From the NCBI GenBank assembly GCA_000434395.1, contig FR878794.1, positions 1 through 54,115 on the forward strand: a stretch of DNA of 54,115 bases, in the 5' to 3' direction. A program made the translations under genes and the position numbers. Below the pieces are notes generated by a model. It saw only the letters and a program-made list of their open reading frames with translations. It ran no database searches and was not told the DNA's origin. Below are positions 1 to 8,821 of the stretch, piece by piece (position 1 is the stretch's first letter; the number at the start of each line of letters is the position of its first letter). Origin of the DNA: Clostridium sp. CAG:568. GTDB taxonomy: Bacteria; Bacillota_I; Bacilli_A; RFN20; CAG-288.

Positions 1-22
1 ACAAAGGTTATCTAATTTTATT

Positions 23-1030
23 TTAGTTAAACGATACTAACTTTTGAGCTGTATTATAAGCAATCTTAGCATTCAAGTATCCAAAGATTCCAGGTAAACT
101 AATTGGGAATCCAACTGAGAAATATCTGATTCTTCTATACAATCTCTTATTTGTTGCCTTGCAAGTCTTGAGCCAAGCTTTCAAATCGGCTTTAGATTCT
201 TTTGTATGCCTGAGTTTTGCATAACACATACACATATAGAATGAAATTCTAATTTGATGATATAAAGCAAAGAACTTTGCTTTATCGGCTTTGTACTTAT
301 AAGGATCATTGCATTTGAAGCAGAGCTCTCCAACCTTTAAGAAGTCCTTGTAGCGGCGGATAGATGTATCCATCTCTACTGATTGTCCAGGTCTTCCGAC
401 ATTGTAACAATAGAAATTCTCGTGCAAATAATAGATGTTATCTACATAGAACAAATTGTGATAGATATAGAGCGTATCTTCATAAAAGACTTTGTTAGGA
501 AGATCCAATCCATCCGTCTTTAAGATATCAGTTCTATACATAAGCGATTGAATCAACATGTTTTCAGTCAAACTAAGTTTCTTAGCTTCCTTCCACTTGA
601 AAATTCTGTTTTGAGGGAACTTCTTATCGTAACGGTTTTGTTGTACTGGTTTCTTTCCATGATAATATTGGAAGTCAGTGACGATAAGATCAGCTTTGCC
701 ATCCAACTTTCTAACTGTATTCAACACTTCTTGATATCCTTCATCATCCACCCAATCATCTGAATCCACAATCTTAAAGTAAGTACCAGTAGCCAATCTT
801 ACACCAGCCATGACTCCTGCTCCATGACCACCGTTAGGTTGATGCACAACTTTAACGATAGAAGGATATTTCTCACCATACTCATCAGCAATCTTAGGAG
901 TATCATCCTTAGATCCATCATCGACTATGATGATTTCTACTTCTTCTCCACCTTTTAAAAGGCTGTCTACTGCATCTCTCATATATTCTTGAGAGTTATA
1001 ACAGCAAACAACAAAAGATATAAGTTTCAT
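23..1030 (-). CDS. Family 2 glycosyltransferase (GT-A fold)
   Basis: Transfers a sugar from a nucleotide-sugar donor onto a surface glycan or lipid; the acceptor cannot be told from sequence. The 335-aa protein opens with the GT2 signature (SFVVCCYNSQEYMRDAVDSL), followed by IIVDDGSKDDT around residue 35 and the metal-binding VDSDDW near residue 88. The C-terminal third is basic with no clear membrane span, as in cytoplasmic capsule or teichoic-acid-type transferases. The start is supported by AAGGTGG about 11 bases upstream. It stands alone on the minus strand, so its pathway is not given by neighbours. Family call is firm, substrate unknown. Confidence 0.9.
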   Translation of the reverse strand: MKLISFVVCCYNSQEYMRDAVDSLLKGGEEVEIIIVDDGSKDDTPKIADEYGEKYPSIVKVVHQPNGGHGAGVMAGVRLATGTYFKIVDSDDWVDDEGYQEVLNTVRKLDGKADLIVTDFQYYHGKKPVQQNRYDKKFPQNRIFKWKEAKKLSLTENMLIQSLMYRTDILKTDGLDLPNKVFYEDTLYIYHNLFYVDNIYYLHENFYCYNVGRPGQSVEMDTSIRRYKDFLKVGELCFKCNDPYKYKADKAKFFALYHQIRISFYMCMCYAKLRHTKESKADLKAWLKTCKATNKRLYRRIRYFSVGFPISLPGIFGYLNAKIAYNTAQKLVSFN

Positions 1031-1160
1031 TATTTAATAAACCACCTTGTTTTTATTTTACTCTTGTTATAACTATTTTTGAACAAAGAAAGAGTCTAAC
1101 CAAGTTACACTATTAAGGTTTATCTTTTATTGTTAAAGATTATAATCATGATCAAAGTCT

Positions 1161-1166
1161 TATAAT
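1161..1166 (+). promoter_or_regulatory. TATAAT -10 box immediately upstream of sdaA
   Basis: A perfect TATAAT ends 9 bases before the sdaA ATG, so a start about 7 bases downstream of the box would give a 5' end within about 3 bases of the start codon. No good -35 box lies 16-18 bases upstream, and no GGAGG-type site precedes the ATG. A second TATAAT at 1141-1146 is an alternative and would give a leader of about 20 bases. Confidence 0.4.
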
Positions 1167-1175
1167 ATTAATGCT

Positions 1176-2384
1176 ATGAAATCGTTACGTGAATTATTGA
1201 TTGAAGGAAACGGTCCTAGTTCATCCCACACCATAGGCCCATACAGAGCTGCAAAAGCTTTTCTTTCTCTATTAGGCGATAAACCTTGCGACGAAATAGA
1301 TGTCACTCTATATAGATCTTTAGCCTTAACAGGAAAAGGGCATGGAACTGATCATATAATAGCTAGAGCATTGCTTGGTTATCCGACAAAGATAATATTT
1401 GATACCACCACAAGGACTAAACATCCTAACACTTTAAGATTTGATGCTTTTTATAAAGGAAGACCAATACTTTGGAATTCATATGAAAGTATAGGTGGAG
1501 GAGCTATAAAGGAAGTCGATAAGGAGTATTCCCCTAGAGATGTCTATCCGTTTAACAAAGCTAGTGAATTAAATATCTATATGGCTCAAAGAGGACTTTC
1601 AAACCCTTATCAAGTCATAGAGGAGTATGAAGGAAAAGAAATCTTTAGCTATGGTGAAAAACTATTAAAAGATTCTTTCAACACCCTCGAATTATCATTG
1701 AATACAACTGGTTATCTTCCCGGAAAACTTCATTTAAAAGCAGTCGCTAAAGATATATACGAATCAGCACAGAGGGAATCCGAAAAAGAAAACAACACTC
1801 TGCTTTACCTTACTGCATATGCTTATGCTGTAAGTGAAGCCAATGCCAGAGGTGAAATTATTGTTACAGCTCCGACATGCGGTGCTGCTGGTGTCGTACC
1901 CGCATGTCTCTATTATCTCTATAAAAACAAGCACTACGATTGGTCTTTACTAGTTAGATCATACTTAGTAGGAGCATTGTTTTGTAACTTCATAAAAGAG
2001 ATGGCCGGGATATCCGGGGCTATGCTAGGATGCCAAGCCGAAATCGGATCCGCCAGTGCATTCGCTGCTGCTTCTATGTGTTATGCCGATTCGCTTTCTA
2101 TGTACAACATCGAGTATGGAGCTGAAGTAGCTTTGGAGCATTTCTTAGGTCTTACCTGTGATCCTGTAGGAGGATATGTTCAAATTCCGTGTATTGAAAG
2201 AAACGGCATGGCTGCGGTTCATTCATACACATCTTATATATATGCTAAAGATATAGCCCCATCTAGAAAGAATAGAGTTTCTTTCGATGACGTCATCGCT
2301 GTTATGCGTGAAACAGGTCAAGCGATTCCAACAGACTTCAAAGAAACAAGTCTAGGCGGACTAGCAAAAATTGTTAAATGCTGA
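1176..2384 (+). CDS. sdaA: L-serine ammonia-lyase (single-chain, iron-sulfur)
   Basis: Deaminates L-serine to pyruvate and ammonia with a [4Fe-4S] cluster, feeding pyruvate into fermentation. The 402-aa protein joins the beta domain (GPSSSHTIGPYRAA near residue 13) and the alpha domain (TAPTCGAAGVVPA near residue 230) in one chain. The cluster cysteines are visible in GCQAEIG, LTCDPVGG and IPCIERN. No Shine-Dalgarno sequence precedes the ATG; a TATAAT ends only 9 bases upstream (1161-1166), so the transcript may be leaderless. It converges on guaB with a 21-base gap. Ends in TGA, which helps show that TGA is a stop in this genome. Confidence 0.93.
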   Translation: MKSLRELLIEGNGPSSSHTIGPYRAAKAFLSLLGDKPCDEIDVTLYRSLALTGKGHGTDHIIARALLGYPTKIIFDTTTRTKHPNTLRFDAFYKGRPILWNSYESIGGGAIKEVDKEYSPRDVYPFNKASELNIYMAQRGLSNPYQVIEEYEGKEIFSYGEKLLKDSFNTLELSLNTTGYLPGKLHLKAVAKDIYESAQRESEKENNTLLYLTAYAYAVSEANARGEIIVTAPTCGAAGVVPACLYYLYKNKHYDWSLLVRSYLVGALFCNFIKEMAGISGAMLGCQAEIGSASAFAAASMCYADSLSMYNIEYGAEVALEHFLGLTCDPVGGYVQIPCIERNGMAAVHSYTSYIYAKDIAPSRKNRVSFDDVIAVMRETGQAIPTDFKETSLGGLAKIVKC

Positions 2385-2406
2385 AAGCTAATATTGAATC
2401 AGCTTT
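2384..2406. terminator. Weak convergent terminator between sdaA and guaB
   Basis: AAAGCT (2384-2389) pairs with AGCTTT (2401-2406), followed on the plus strand by TTATTT. It sits between two converging stop codons and could serve both genes. The stem is only 6 bp, so it may be weak. Confidence 0.4.
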
Positions 2407-3539
2407 TATTTGAGCTTAACTGAATAGTTAGGCTCTCCTTTATCTATCGAGATATCATGAGGATGAGATTCTAATAATGCATTATTAGTTATCTTTATAA
2501 ATGTTCCTTTTTCTTGAAGAGTAGGAATATCCTTTGATCCACAATAACCCATTCCAGCTTTCAGTCCTCCTATTAATTGGAAGACTAATTCTTCAACTGT
2601 GGTTTTTACTTCGACAATCCCCTGAACTCCCTCGGCTACAAACTTCTTATGACCTGTTTGGAAGTATCTATCAGTAGATCCTTTAGCCATTGCTTCTATA
2701 GAACCCATTCCACGATAAGTTCTATACTTTTTTCCATTAGATTCATATATATCGCCAGGTGCTTCTTCACAAGTTGCAAACAATCCACCCAACATCACTG
2801 TATTTGCACCGGCAGCCAAGGCTTTTACGACATCTCCAGAATATTTAATTCCACCATCTGCAATGATAGGGACATTCATCTTTTTTGATGCTCTAGCACA
2901 ATCCATTACAGCTTGAAGTTGTGGAACACCAATTCCAGCAATAATTCTTGTAGTACATATAGAACCTGGACCCATTCCAACTTTAACTGCTGACGCTCCG
3001 GCTTTCATCAAATCCAGAGCACCTTCGTAGGTGGCAACATTTCCAGCAATCAATTCCATACTAGGATATTCCAATCTCAAATTCTTGATAGCATTTATTA
3101 TATTCTTAGAATCACCATGAGCTGAATCTAAGACAAACACATCCACTCCAGCATCCATCAAGGCATGAACTCTATCCATCATATCAGCTGTCACACCGAT
3201 AGCAGCACCTACACAAAGTTTTCCTTTTTTATCTATTAATGCTCTTTTATACTTCTCATTATCAAACTCATAATTCTTGACCATCTCAACTTCTTTGGCT
3301 TGATCAGCTATAGACATGTTTTTATGAATTATTCCAAGTCCTCCAGCCAATGCTAAAGCAGTGACAAGCTTGTGCTCACTGACTGTATCCATTGCAGCAG
3401 ATAAAAACGGAACATTCATTTTAAAAGTGTTAGTCAACTTAGTAGAAACATCTGCCATATCAGGTGTGATTTCCGAATATTGTGGTACCAACAACACATC
3501 ATCGAAAGTTAAAGCATCTTTTTCTAAAATCTTAGCCAT
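2406..3539 (-). CDS. guaB: IMP dehydrogenase lacking the CBS (Bateman) module
   Basis: NAD-dependent oxidation of IMP to XMP, the committed step to GMP; guaA at 18.8 kb does the next step. The catalytic loop GSICTTR holds Cys195, and the flap YRGMGSIEAM plus the STDRYF arginine are present. At 377 aa it is about 110 residues shorter than the usual 480-490. The missing part is the paired CBS domain normally inserted after about residue 90: here the barrel runs directly from EMVKNYEFDNEKYKRA to KGKLCVGAAIG. Start supported by AGGAGG 6-7 bases upstream. The barrel is complete, so an active enzyme without Bateman-type nucleotide regulation is expected. Confidence 0.95.
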   Translation of the reverse strand: MAKILEKDALTFDDVLLVPQYSEITPDMADVSTKLTNTFKMNVPFLSAAMDTVSEHKLVTALALAGGLGIIHKNMSIADQAKEVEMVKNYEFDNEKYKRALIDKKGKLCVGAAIGVTADMMDRVHALMDAGVDVFVLDSAHGDSKNIINAIKNLRLEYPSMELIAGNVATYEGALDLMKAGASAVKVGMGPGSICTTRIIAGIGVPQLQAVMDCARASKKMNVPIIADGGIKYSGDVVKALAAGANTVMLGGLFATCEEAPGDIYESNGKKYRTYRGMGSIEAMAKGSTDRYFQTGHKKFVAEGVQGIVEVKTTVEELVFQLIGGLKAGMGYCGSKDIPTLQEKGTFIKITNNALLESHPHDISIDKGEPNYSVKLK

Positions 3540-3656
3540 ATATTTCCTCCTAAGGTTTTTGATAGCAAATATAATTTTGTTCCAATAAAAATTAAAGATA
3601 AAAGCCTTTTCAACACTTTAGCACTTTTAAAGCACACATGTTTTTATGATTTAGCC

Positions 3657-3702
3657 ATGGCTCTACAATAACGTAAACAACCTTTCTTTCAGGTAGAGCC
3701 AT
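3657..3702 (+). promoter_or_regulatory. Perfect 10-bp inverted repeat next to a ribosome-binding site
   Basis: ATGGCTCTAC (3657-3666) pairs perfectly with GTAGAGCCAT (3693-3702) across a 26-base loop. The right arm ends 3 bases before the GGAGG (3706-3710) of the SPFH remnant. It could be an RNA hairpin gating that ribosome-binding site or a DNA operator. There is no T-run after it, so it is not an intrinsic terminator. Confidence 0.45.
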
Positions 3703-3715
3703 AATGGAGGAAATT

Positions 3716-4232
3716 ATGAACAATATCATTCGTTTTGCACCAAAAGAAAACGATTGGATTTCCTACAAATATCCATGTGAATTTATCCCATTGAGAAGTC
3801 AATTGATCGTATCACCAAGTCAATGCGCTATCTGTGTTTACATGGGAAAGATAGAAGGTAAATATATCTAAAGAAATTGATTTTAAAGAATATAGTGACA
3901 AAACTTACTATACATATAATGAAGAAGTGCTCAATGCTCGTAAAAGAACATATGCTAGAGCTAAAGTAGATGAAATGTATGGTGGAATGATAACAAGTTA
4001 CTTTGGAAATAAGAAAGCCAATGAAATAAGAGCTAGACATGAAGCAGATTCTAAATTTATAAACGATTCACAAGAAGCAGCTATGGAAGATAGATGTGAT
4101 AAATACTGTTCTGCTATTGGAAACTTTATCTTTGGGGAATTCAAAAAATATACTTTATATATCCAAAGCAAAGATACTGATTATGAATGCTTACCAATCC
4201 TATCTTGTGAGATTAATTACAATACGATATAA
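3716..4232 (+). pseudogene. Decayed SPFH/YdjI-type protein gene
   Basis: A good GGAGG lies 5 bases before the ATG at 3716, but this frame stops at 3869-3871 after 51 residues. Those residues (DWISYKYPCEFIPLRSQLIV, then QCAICVYMGKIEG) resemble the start of the YdjI / 'virion core protein' SPFH group, where a bulky SRLIVRPGQDAIF...GKIEG stretch opens the domain. The +1 frame continues open from 3855 to 4232 as a charged segment (KEIDFKEYSDKTYYTYNEEV, then YARAKVDEMYGGMI) with no SPFH features I recognise. Family members are usually more than 300 aa, so even joined this is a remnant. Alternatively it is two unrelated small genes. Confidence 0.5.
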
Positions 4233-4386
4233 GCTCTATAAAAACGTTATAGCGATACTTAATCACCTACTTTTATTATTTAAAATATACAAACCTTTAT
4301 AGACATTTATAAAATCCTAGAAAAATAGATAAAACAATCCTATAATTCAAATCGTATTCACAATACTGTTGGGGGAAAATAGAATT

Positions 4387-5319
4387 ATGGTTTACACGTT
4401 GACTGTCGCACCCTGTATCGATTACAGGTTAAATTTGGATGGAAAGCCACTTGTCATAGGTGATGTCAATCGTCCTGTCAGTTGGGAGAAAAGAATCGGA
4501 GGAAAGGGAATATCCGTCGGTTCAATGCTCACCAACCTCAAAGTCGATAACATTCCTATGGTCGCTGTAGGTGGACCTATCGGTGAAGAAATCAAAAAGA
4601 TTGTCGAAGACACCTATGGACCTAACAAGGCTATCTATCTAGAAACTGAAGCTGAATCCAGAATGAATATCATCATCTTAGCTGATACTGATACTCGTTT
4701 AGATCCTAAAGCTCCTAAGATTAAAGATTCTGAATTGAATAGAATCTATGATTACCTTCAAAAGAACTTAAAGAAAGATGACATCCTAGTATTATCCGGA
4801 TCACTCGGACAAGAGAAGGAAACTTTGTATGCAGATTTGATGGATCACATCAGCTCCATAGGCTGCACCACAATTGTCGATTCAGTAGGAAATGCTTTAA
4901 AAGCTACTTTCAAGAACCATCCTCTCTTTATCAAGCCTAACGATCAAGAACTCGGAGACCTTATCGGACATAAAGTGACAACCGATGAAGAGATTGTCGC
5001 TGGAGGTCTTGAGCTATTAGACCAAGGACCTCAGAACGTCGTAGTTTCAATGGGAGGACGTGGCTCTTTCTTCTTTGCACAAGACAAATCCGTCTACTTC
5101 ATCTCTGCTGCTAAAGGCTACAAGTTCATCAACCCTGTCGGAACTGGTGATTCTTCAATCGCTGGATTCATCAAGGGTATAGTCGAAAAGCAAGACATCG
5201 TTACTTGTATGAAGTGGATGGCCGCTGCTGGCGGTGCTACTGCCTTCTCACACGGCTTTGGCTCATTAGAGTTATTCAATGAGTTAGTACCTCAAATCAA
5301 AGTTGAGAAGATTAAGTAA
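4387..5319 (+). CDS. PfkB-family sugar-phosphate kinase (1-phosphofructokinase / tagatose-6-phosphate kinase type)
   Basis: Phosphorylates a sugar monophosphate (fructose-1-P or tagatose-6-P in close families) with ATP. The sequence starts VYTLTVAPCIDYRLNLDG, has the GGKGISVG substrate loop, and carries NPVGTGDSSIAG around residues 248-259, with the catalytic Asp in GTGD. I place the start at the ATG at 4387 rather than an upstream TTG at 4369, because the family opens with M-x-YT-T-x-x-P-x-IDY and a GGGGG lies about 11 bases before it. No PTS or regulator gene is adjacent, so the substrate is open. It ends in a clear terminator. Confidence 0.88.
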   Translation: MVYTLTVAPCIDYRLNLDGKPLVIGDVNRPVSWEKRIGGKGISVGSMLTNLKVDNIPMVAVGGPIGEEIKKIVEDTYGPNKAIYLETEAESRMNIIILADTDTRLDPKAPKIKDSELNRIYDYLQKNLKKDDILVLSGSLGQEKETLYADLMDHISSIGCTTIVDSVGNALKATFKNHPLFIKPNDQELGDLIGHKVTTDEEIVAGGLELLDQGPQNVVVSMGGRGSFFFAQDKSVYFISAAKGYKFINPVGTGDSSIAGFIKGIVEKQDIVTCMKWMAAAGGATAFSHGFGSLELFNELVPQIKVEKIK

Positions 5320-5328
5320 TCAAGCTTA

Positions 5329-5358
5329 AAAATCCACCTAATCATCGGTGGATTTTTT
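5329..5358 (+). terminator. Intrinsic terminator of the PfkB kinase gene
   Basis: AAATCCACC (5330-5338) pairs with GGTGGATTT (5347-5355) around an 8-base loop and runs into T6. It starts about 10 bases after the stop codon. Confidence 0.88.
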
Positions 5359-5400
5359 ATTTGTCATATAACAACAACTTATATACATAAAACAAAATTT

Positions 5401-6057
5401 CTATTCTGACCATTCCTTGTAAAATTCAGCTAAAAACTCTTTCATAAAAGCATCTCTAGCAAGCGCAATTTTTCTCCCAGTTTCAGTATTTATCATATCC
5501 TTTAATTTCAGCAATTTTTCATAGAAGTGATTTATAGTAGATCCACGATGTTTCTTATACATTTCAAAATCCATGTTTTCCATCGGCTTTTCATCAGGAT
5601 TATATAATGGCGAATTCTTATGCCCACCATAAGCAAAAGCTCTCGCTATTCCTATGGCTCCAATAGCGTCCAACCTATCTGCATCTTGGACTATTTTTCC
5701 TTCAATTGTCTTCGGTGTGACGGTTTCATTAGCTTTGAAAGATACTGAGGAAATGATTTCTATCACTTGCTTTTGGAATTCTTCATCCAATTCTACAGAA
5801 TTCATGAATTCCTTAGCATTCAAGTAAGGATCATCTGTTTCTTTTCTATCTTTGACCAATTTATAGTCATCAACATCATGTAGCAAGGAAGCGATGCTTA
5901 CTAAGAACAAATCTCCACCTTCCTTTTCTTGAATCTTTAATGCTGTCCTATAAACCCTTAAAGTATGATACACATCATGCCCTGTGCAATCTTCTTTAAA
6001 GATTCCTTTTATGAATTCTTTAGCTTTTTCAATAATCCCATCTTTAGTGTATTTCAT
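5401..6057 (-). CDS. HD-domain phosphohydrolase
   Basis: Metal-dependent phosphohydrolase of the YedJ-like HD group; the substrate is unknown. The HD ligands are visible as H in GHDVYHTLRVYRTA (about residue 28), the HD dyad in SLLHDVDDYK (about residue 56), and a downstream D in IVQDADRLDAIGAIG (about residue 130). At 218 aa it has normal length for the group. A GAGAGGAGAGAAT ribosome-binding site precedes the ATG. It is a single minus-strand gene between two plus-strand units. Confidence 0.88.
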   Translation of the reverse strand: MKYTKDGIIEKAKEFIKGIFKEDCTGHDVYHTLRVYRTALKIQEKEGGDLFLVSIASLLHDVDDYKLVKDRKETDDPYLNAKEFMNSVELDEEFQKQVIEIISSVSFKANETVTPKTIEGKIVQDADRLDAIGAIGIARAFAYGGHKNSPLYNPDEKPMENMDFEMYKKHRGSTINHFYEKLLKLKDMINTETGRKIALARDAFMKEFLAEFYKEWSE

Positions 6058-6212
6058 ATTCTCTCCTCTCTCTTATGGAAGAATTATATAACTACAATTC
6101 TATTCATTTCCTTGGAAGATGAAATATCAAAATCAAAAGCAATTTAAAATATATGGTTTTTTATAAATGTAATTTTCAGTAAAGAGGTTTACACATTTGT
6201 TTATAATTGAAT

Positions 6213-6388
6213 AGGTTGTCCACTCTATAGTAAAGCAAGCCATTCTTTAAAAGAAGCAACCTACTAATTGTTTAATGGTTGTATTACTACTAATTACTAG
6301 TAATAAAGTACTTAAAAAATGGTCTTTAAGAAGTTAACAAATTAGTGTATGTTTCTTTTACCTAATAAAGACTAGGCGTTAAACTAGT
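6213..6388 (+). promoter_or_regulatory. Hairpin-rich leader of nrdDG
   Basis: The 365 bases between the HD gene and nrdD hold no gene. Four inverted repeats follow one another: AGGTTG/CAACCT (6213-6218 with 6257-6262), TATTACTA/TAGTAATA (6282-6289 with 6298-6305), CTTAAA/TTTAAG (6311-6316 with 6325-6330), and ACTAG/CTAGT (6371-6375 with 6384-6388). The last includes the palindrome AAACTAGTTT (6381-6390). I do not see the usual NrdR-box pair or the conserved core of a cobalamin riboswitch. A TATAAT at 6202-6207 could start this leader, but without a clear -35. Confidence 0.35.
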
Positions 6389-6422
6389 TTAGATAATGGG
6401 TTATAAGAGGAGATAATAAAAA

Positions 6423-8261
6423 ATGAGTACAGAACAAAAAATAGACTTCATCCAATCATATGAAAGAGCATCCAATGCTGCTACAGGATCTAAATATGAT
6501 CCAAATGCAAATGTTACCACAAAGAACATCGCTACAATGGCTACTGAGCTTCCAAAGAAGGATATGATCGACCTCAATCGTGAATTGATGCGTCAAAAAT
6601 TGACTGAAAAATTCGGACCCGAACTTGCAAATCAATATATTAAAGACTTAAAGAGTCATATCATTTATAAGCATGATGAAACATCAATATTCCCTTATTG
6701 CTGCTCAATTTCTTTGTATCCGTTTGTTTTAAACGGATTGACAAAACTCTCCGGTACTTCCGGAGCTCCTAAGCACGCAGATTCATTCTGTGGATCATTT
6801 ATCAACCTCGTTTTTTGTGTAGCTGCTCAATTTGCAGGAGCTACAGCTACACCAGAATTCTTAACCTATTTGGATCATTTCCTTCGTATCGACTACGGCC
6901 AAGACTATTACAAGCGTTTAGATAAAGTCATCGAATTTAGAGTCTCTGGAGATTTAACTCTCAAAGGAAAGATTGAGAACATGTTCCAACAAGTCGTATA
7001 CACCGTAAATCAACCTGCCGCAGCTCGTGGAAATCAATCAGTCTTCTGGAACATCGCATATTTTGATAAGTATTACTTTGAAGCCATCTTCAAAGGCTTC
7101 TTCTTCCCCGATGGTGACAAACCATGTTGGGAATCAGTCAACGTTTTACAAAAGCTCTTTATGAAGTGGTTCAACAAAGAGAGAACTCATGAAGTTATGA
7201 CATTCCCTGTCGAGACATTCAATCTTTTGAACGACGGAAATGGTGATTACAAAGATAAAGAAAATGCTGAATTCTGTGCTGAAATGTTAGCTGAAGGACA
7301 TTCTTTCTTCATCTATCAATCCGATTCACCTGATGCCTTAGCATCATGCTGCCGTTTGCGTAACGCTTTAGAGAACAACGAGTTCTCCTATACTTTAGGT
7401 GCTGGTGGAATCGAAACCGGTTCTAAAGGTGTTATCACTCTGAATTTGAACAGAATCGTTCAAGACTGGAAAAATGAGGGATGCAAAGTAACTCTCAAGG
7501 AAAGAATAACTGAAATCACTGAGAGAGTTCACAAGTATTTGTCTGCATTCAACGATATAGTTTGGGATTACTATAACAATGGAATGCTTCAAATCTACAA
7601 TGAAGGATTTATCAATTTGGATAAGCAATTCCTCACCATCGGAATAAATGGATTTGTAGAAGGAGCTGAATTCTTAGGCTATAGAATTAGTCCTGACGAT
7701 GAGAATTACAAGCAGTACGCAATTGATATTCTTACCACAATTAAAGATTTGAACAAAAGAGACCGTCAGCCTCACTGCAAATTCAACACTGAATTTGTTC
7801 CTGCCGAATCATTGGGTGTAAAGAATGCAAAATGGGACAAAGAAGATGGATATTGGGTACCTCGTGATGTATATAATTCATACTTCTACATCGTCGAAGA
7901 TACACATACCACACCTCTCGAAAAATTTGAATTGATGGGCAAAGATTTCACAGGATGCTTGGATGGTGGATCAGCTTTGCATATGAACTTGGATGAGCAT
8001 CTTTCCAAGGCTCAATATGAAATGCTGATGAAAGTTGCAGTCAAGGATGGATGCAACTACTTCACATTCAACATTCCAAACACTGTCTGCAATGATTGTG
8101 GACACATTTCAAAGCAAAACTTAAAAGCATGTCCTAAATGTGGCTCTACCAATCTCGATTATCTAACCAGAGTCATCGGTTATCTCAAGCGTGTATCCAA
8201 CTTCTCCGAAGCTCGTCAAAGAGAAGCTAAGAGACGTTACTACGCCGACAATATTCAATAA
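6423..8261 (+). CDS. nrdD: Anaerobic (class III) ribonucleoside-triphosphate reductase, no ATP-cone
   Basis: Glycyl-radical enzyme reducing ribonucleotides to deoxyribonucleotides without oxygen; activated by NrdG, encoded next. Near the C-terminus the zinc site CNDCG...CPKCG is followed by RVIGYLKR with the radical glycine at about residue 586. The 612-aa length and the N-terminus, which goes almost directly into barrel sequence (LPKKDMIDLNRELMRQKLTE), show no ATP-cone, so the usual dATP off-switch at the activity site seems absent. RBS AAGAGGAG about 9 bases upstream. The stop codon shares one base with the nrdG start (TAATG), implying coupled translation. Confidence 0.97.
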   Translation: MSTEQKIDFIQSYERASNAATGSKYDPNANVTTKNIATMATELPKKDMIDLNRELMRQKLTEKFGPELANQYIKDLKSHIIYKHDETSIFPYCCSISLYPFVLNGLTKLSGTSGAPKHADSFCGSFINLVFCVAAQFAGATATPEFLTYLDHFLRIDYGQDYYKRLDKVIEFRVSGDLTLKGKIENMFQQVVYTVNQPAAARGNQSVFWNIAYFDKYYFEAIFKGFFFPDGDKPCWESVNVLQKLFMKWFNKERTHEVMTFPVETFNLLNDGNGDYKDKENAEFCAEMLAEGHSFFIYQSDSPDALASCCRLRNALENNEFSYTLGAGGIETGSKGVITLNLNRIVQDWKNEGCKVTLKERITEITERVHKYLSAFNDIVWDYYNNGMLQIYNEGFINLDKQFLTIGINGFVEGAEFLGYRISPDDENYKQYAIDILTTIKDLNKRDRQPHCKFNTEFVPAESLGVKNAKWDKEDGYWVPRDVYNSYFYIVEDTHTTPLEKFELMGKDFTGCLDGGSALHMNLDEHLSKAQYEMLMKVAVKDGCNYFTFNIPNTVCNDCGHISKQNLKACPKCGSTNLDYLTRVIGYLKRVSNFSEARQREAKRRYYADNIQ

Positions 8262-8746
8262 TGCTGAAATATATTGAAACAGCCGTAGTATTCTCTGAAA
8301 TCCCCGATGAAATTAGTTTAGATATAAATATAACAAATTGTCCTTATAGATGCCCAGGATGTCATTCAGCATATCTCCAACAAGATATCGGATCAGATTT
8401 GACAACCGATAAGATTGATGAATTAATAAAAAAGAATACAGGTATTTCCTGTGTTCTTTTAAGTGGTGGAGATTGCAATCCTGAAGAAATAAAAAGACTA
8501 GCAGAACATATTCATAAAACATATCCAGAATTAAAAACCGCCATGTATTCCGGTGCTCCAAAAGCTTGGAAGATATTATGGGAAAGCAAGGTCTTAGATT
8601 ATTATAAAATCGGCCCTTGGATCAAATCCAAAGGTCCTTTGGATTCTCCTACGACAAACCAAAGACTTTATAAACTGACAGACGCTGGTTATATAGATAT
8701 AACGCATAGATTTATAGAGAAAAAAGAGAAGACCCTTTTATTGTAA
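8261..8746 (+). CDS. nrdG: Anaerobic ribonucleotide reductase activating protein (radical SAM)
   Basis: Uses a [4Fe-4S] cluster and S-adenosylmethionine to make the glycyl radical on NrdD. The 161-aa protein has the short NrdG build, with the cluster motif CPYRCPGC (Cys27, Cys31, Cys34) and the downstream LLSGGDCN glycine-rich SAM-binding stretch. Translation probably relies on readout from nrdD, because the ATG overlaps the nrdD stop and has no separate ribosome-binding site. Confidence 0.96.
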   Translation: MLKYIETAVVFSEIPDEISLDINITNCPYRCPGCHSAYLQQDIGSDLTTDKIDELIKKNTGISCVLLSGGDCNPEEIKRLAEHIHKTYPELKTAMYSGAPKAWKILWESKVLDYYKIGPWIKSKGPLDSPTTNQRLYKLTDAGYIDITHRFIEKKEKTLLL

Positions 8747-8821
8747 GCGATGACACGCAAAATCTAACTAGTTTTTGTATTATGTTAATAGGGATTTCTT
8801 TTTTTAAAACGGAGAAAAACT

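Noticed and set aside
548..763. Plus-strand ORF of 71 codons inside the glycosyltransferase gene
   Set aside because: Antisense shadow of a clear GT2 gene, with no ribosome-binding site or family features. The same reasoning removes most other opposite-strand frames inside guaB, adhE, ftsH, eno, rpoA and rpsK.
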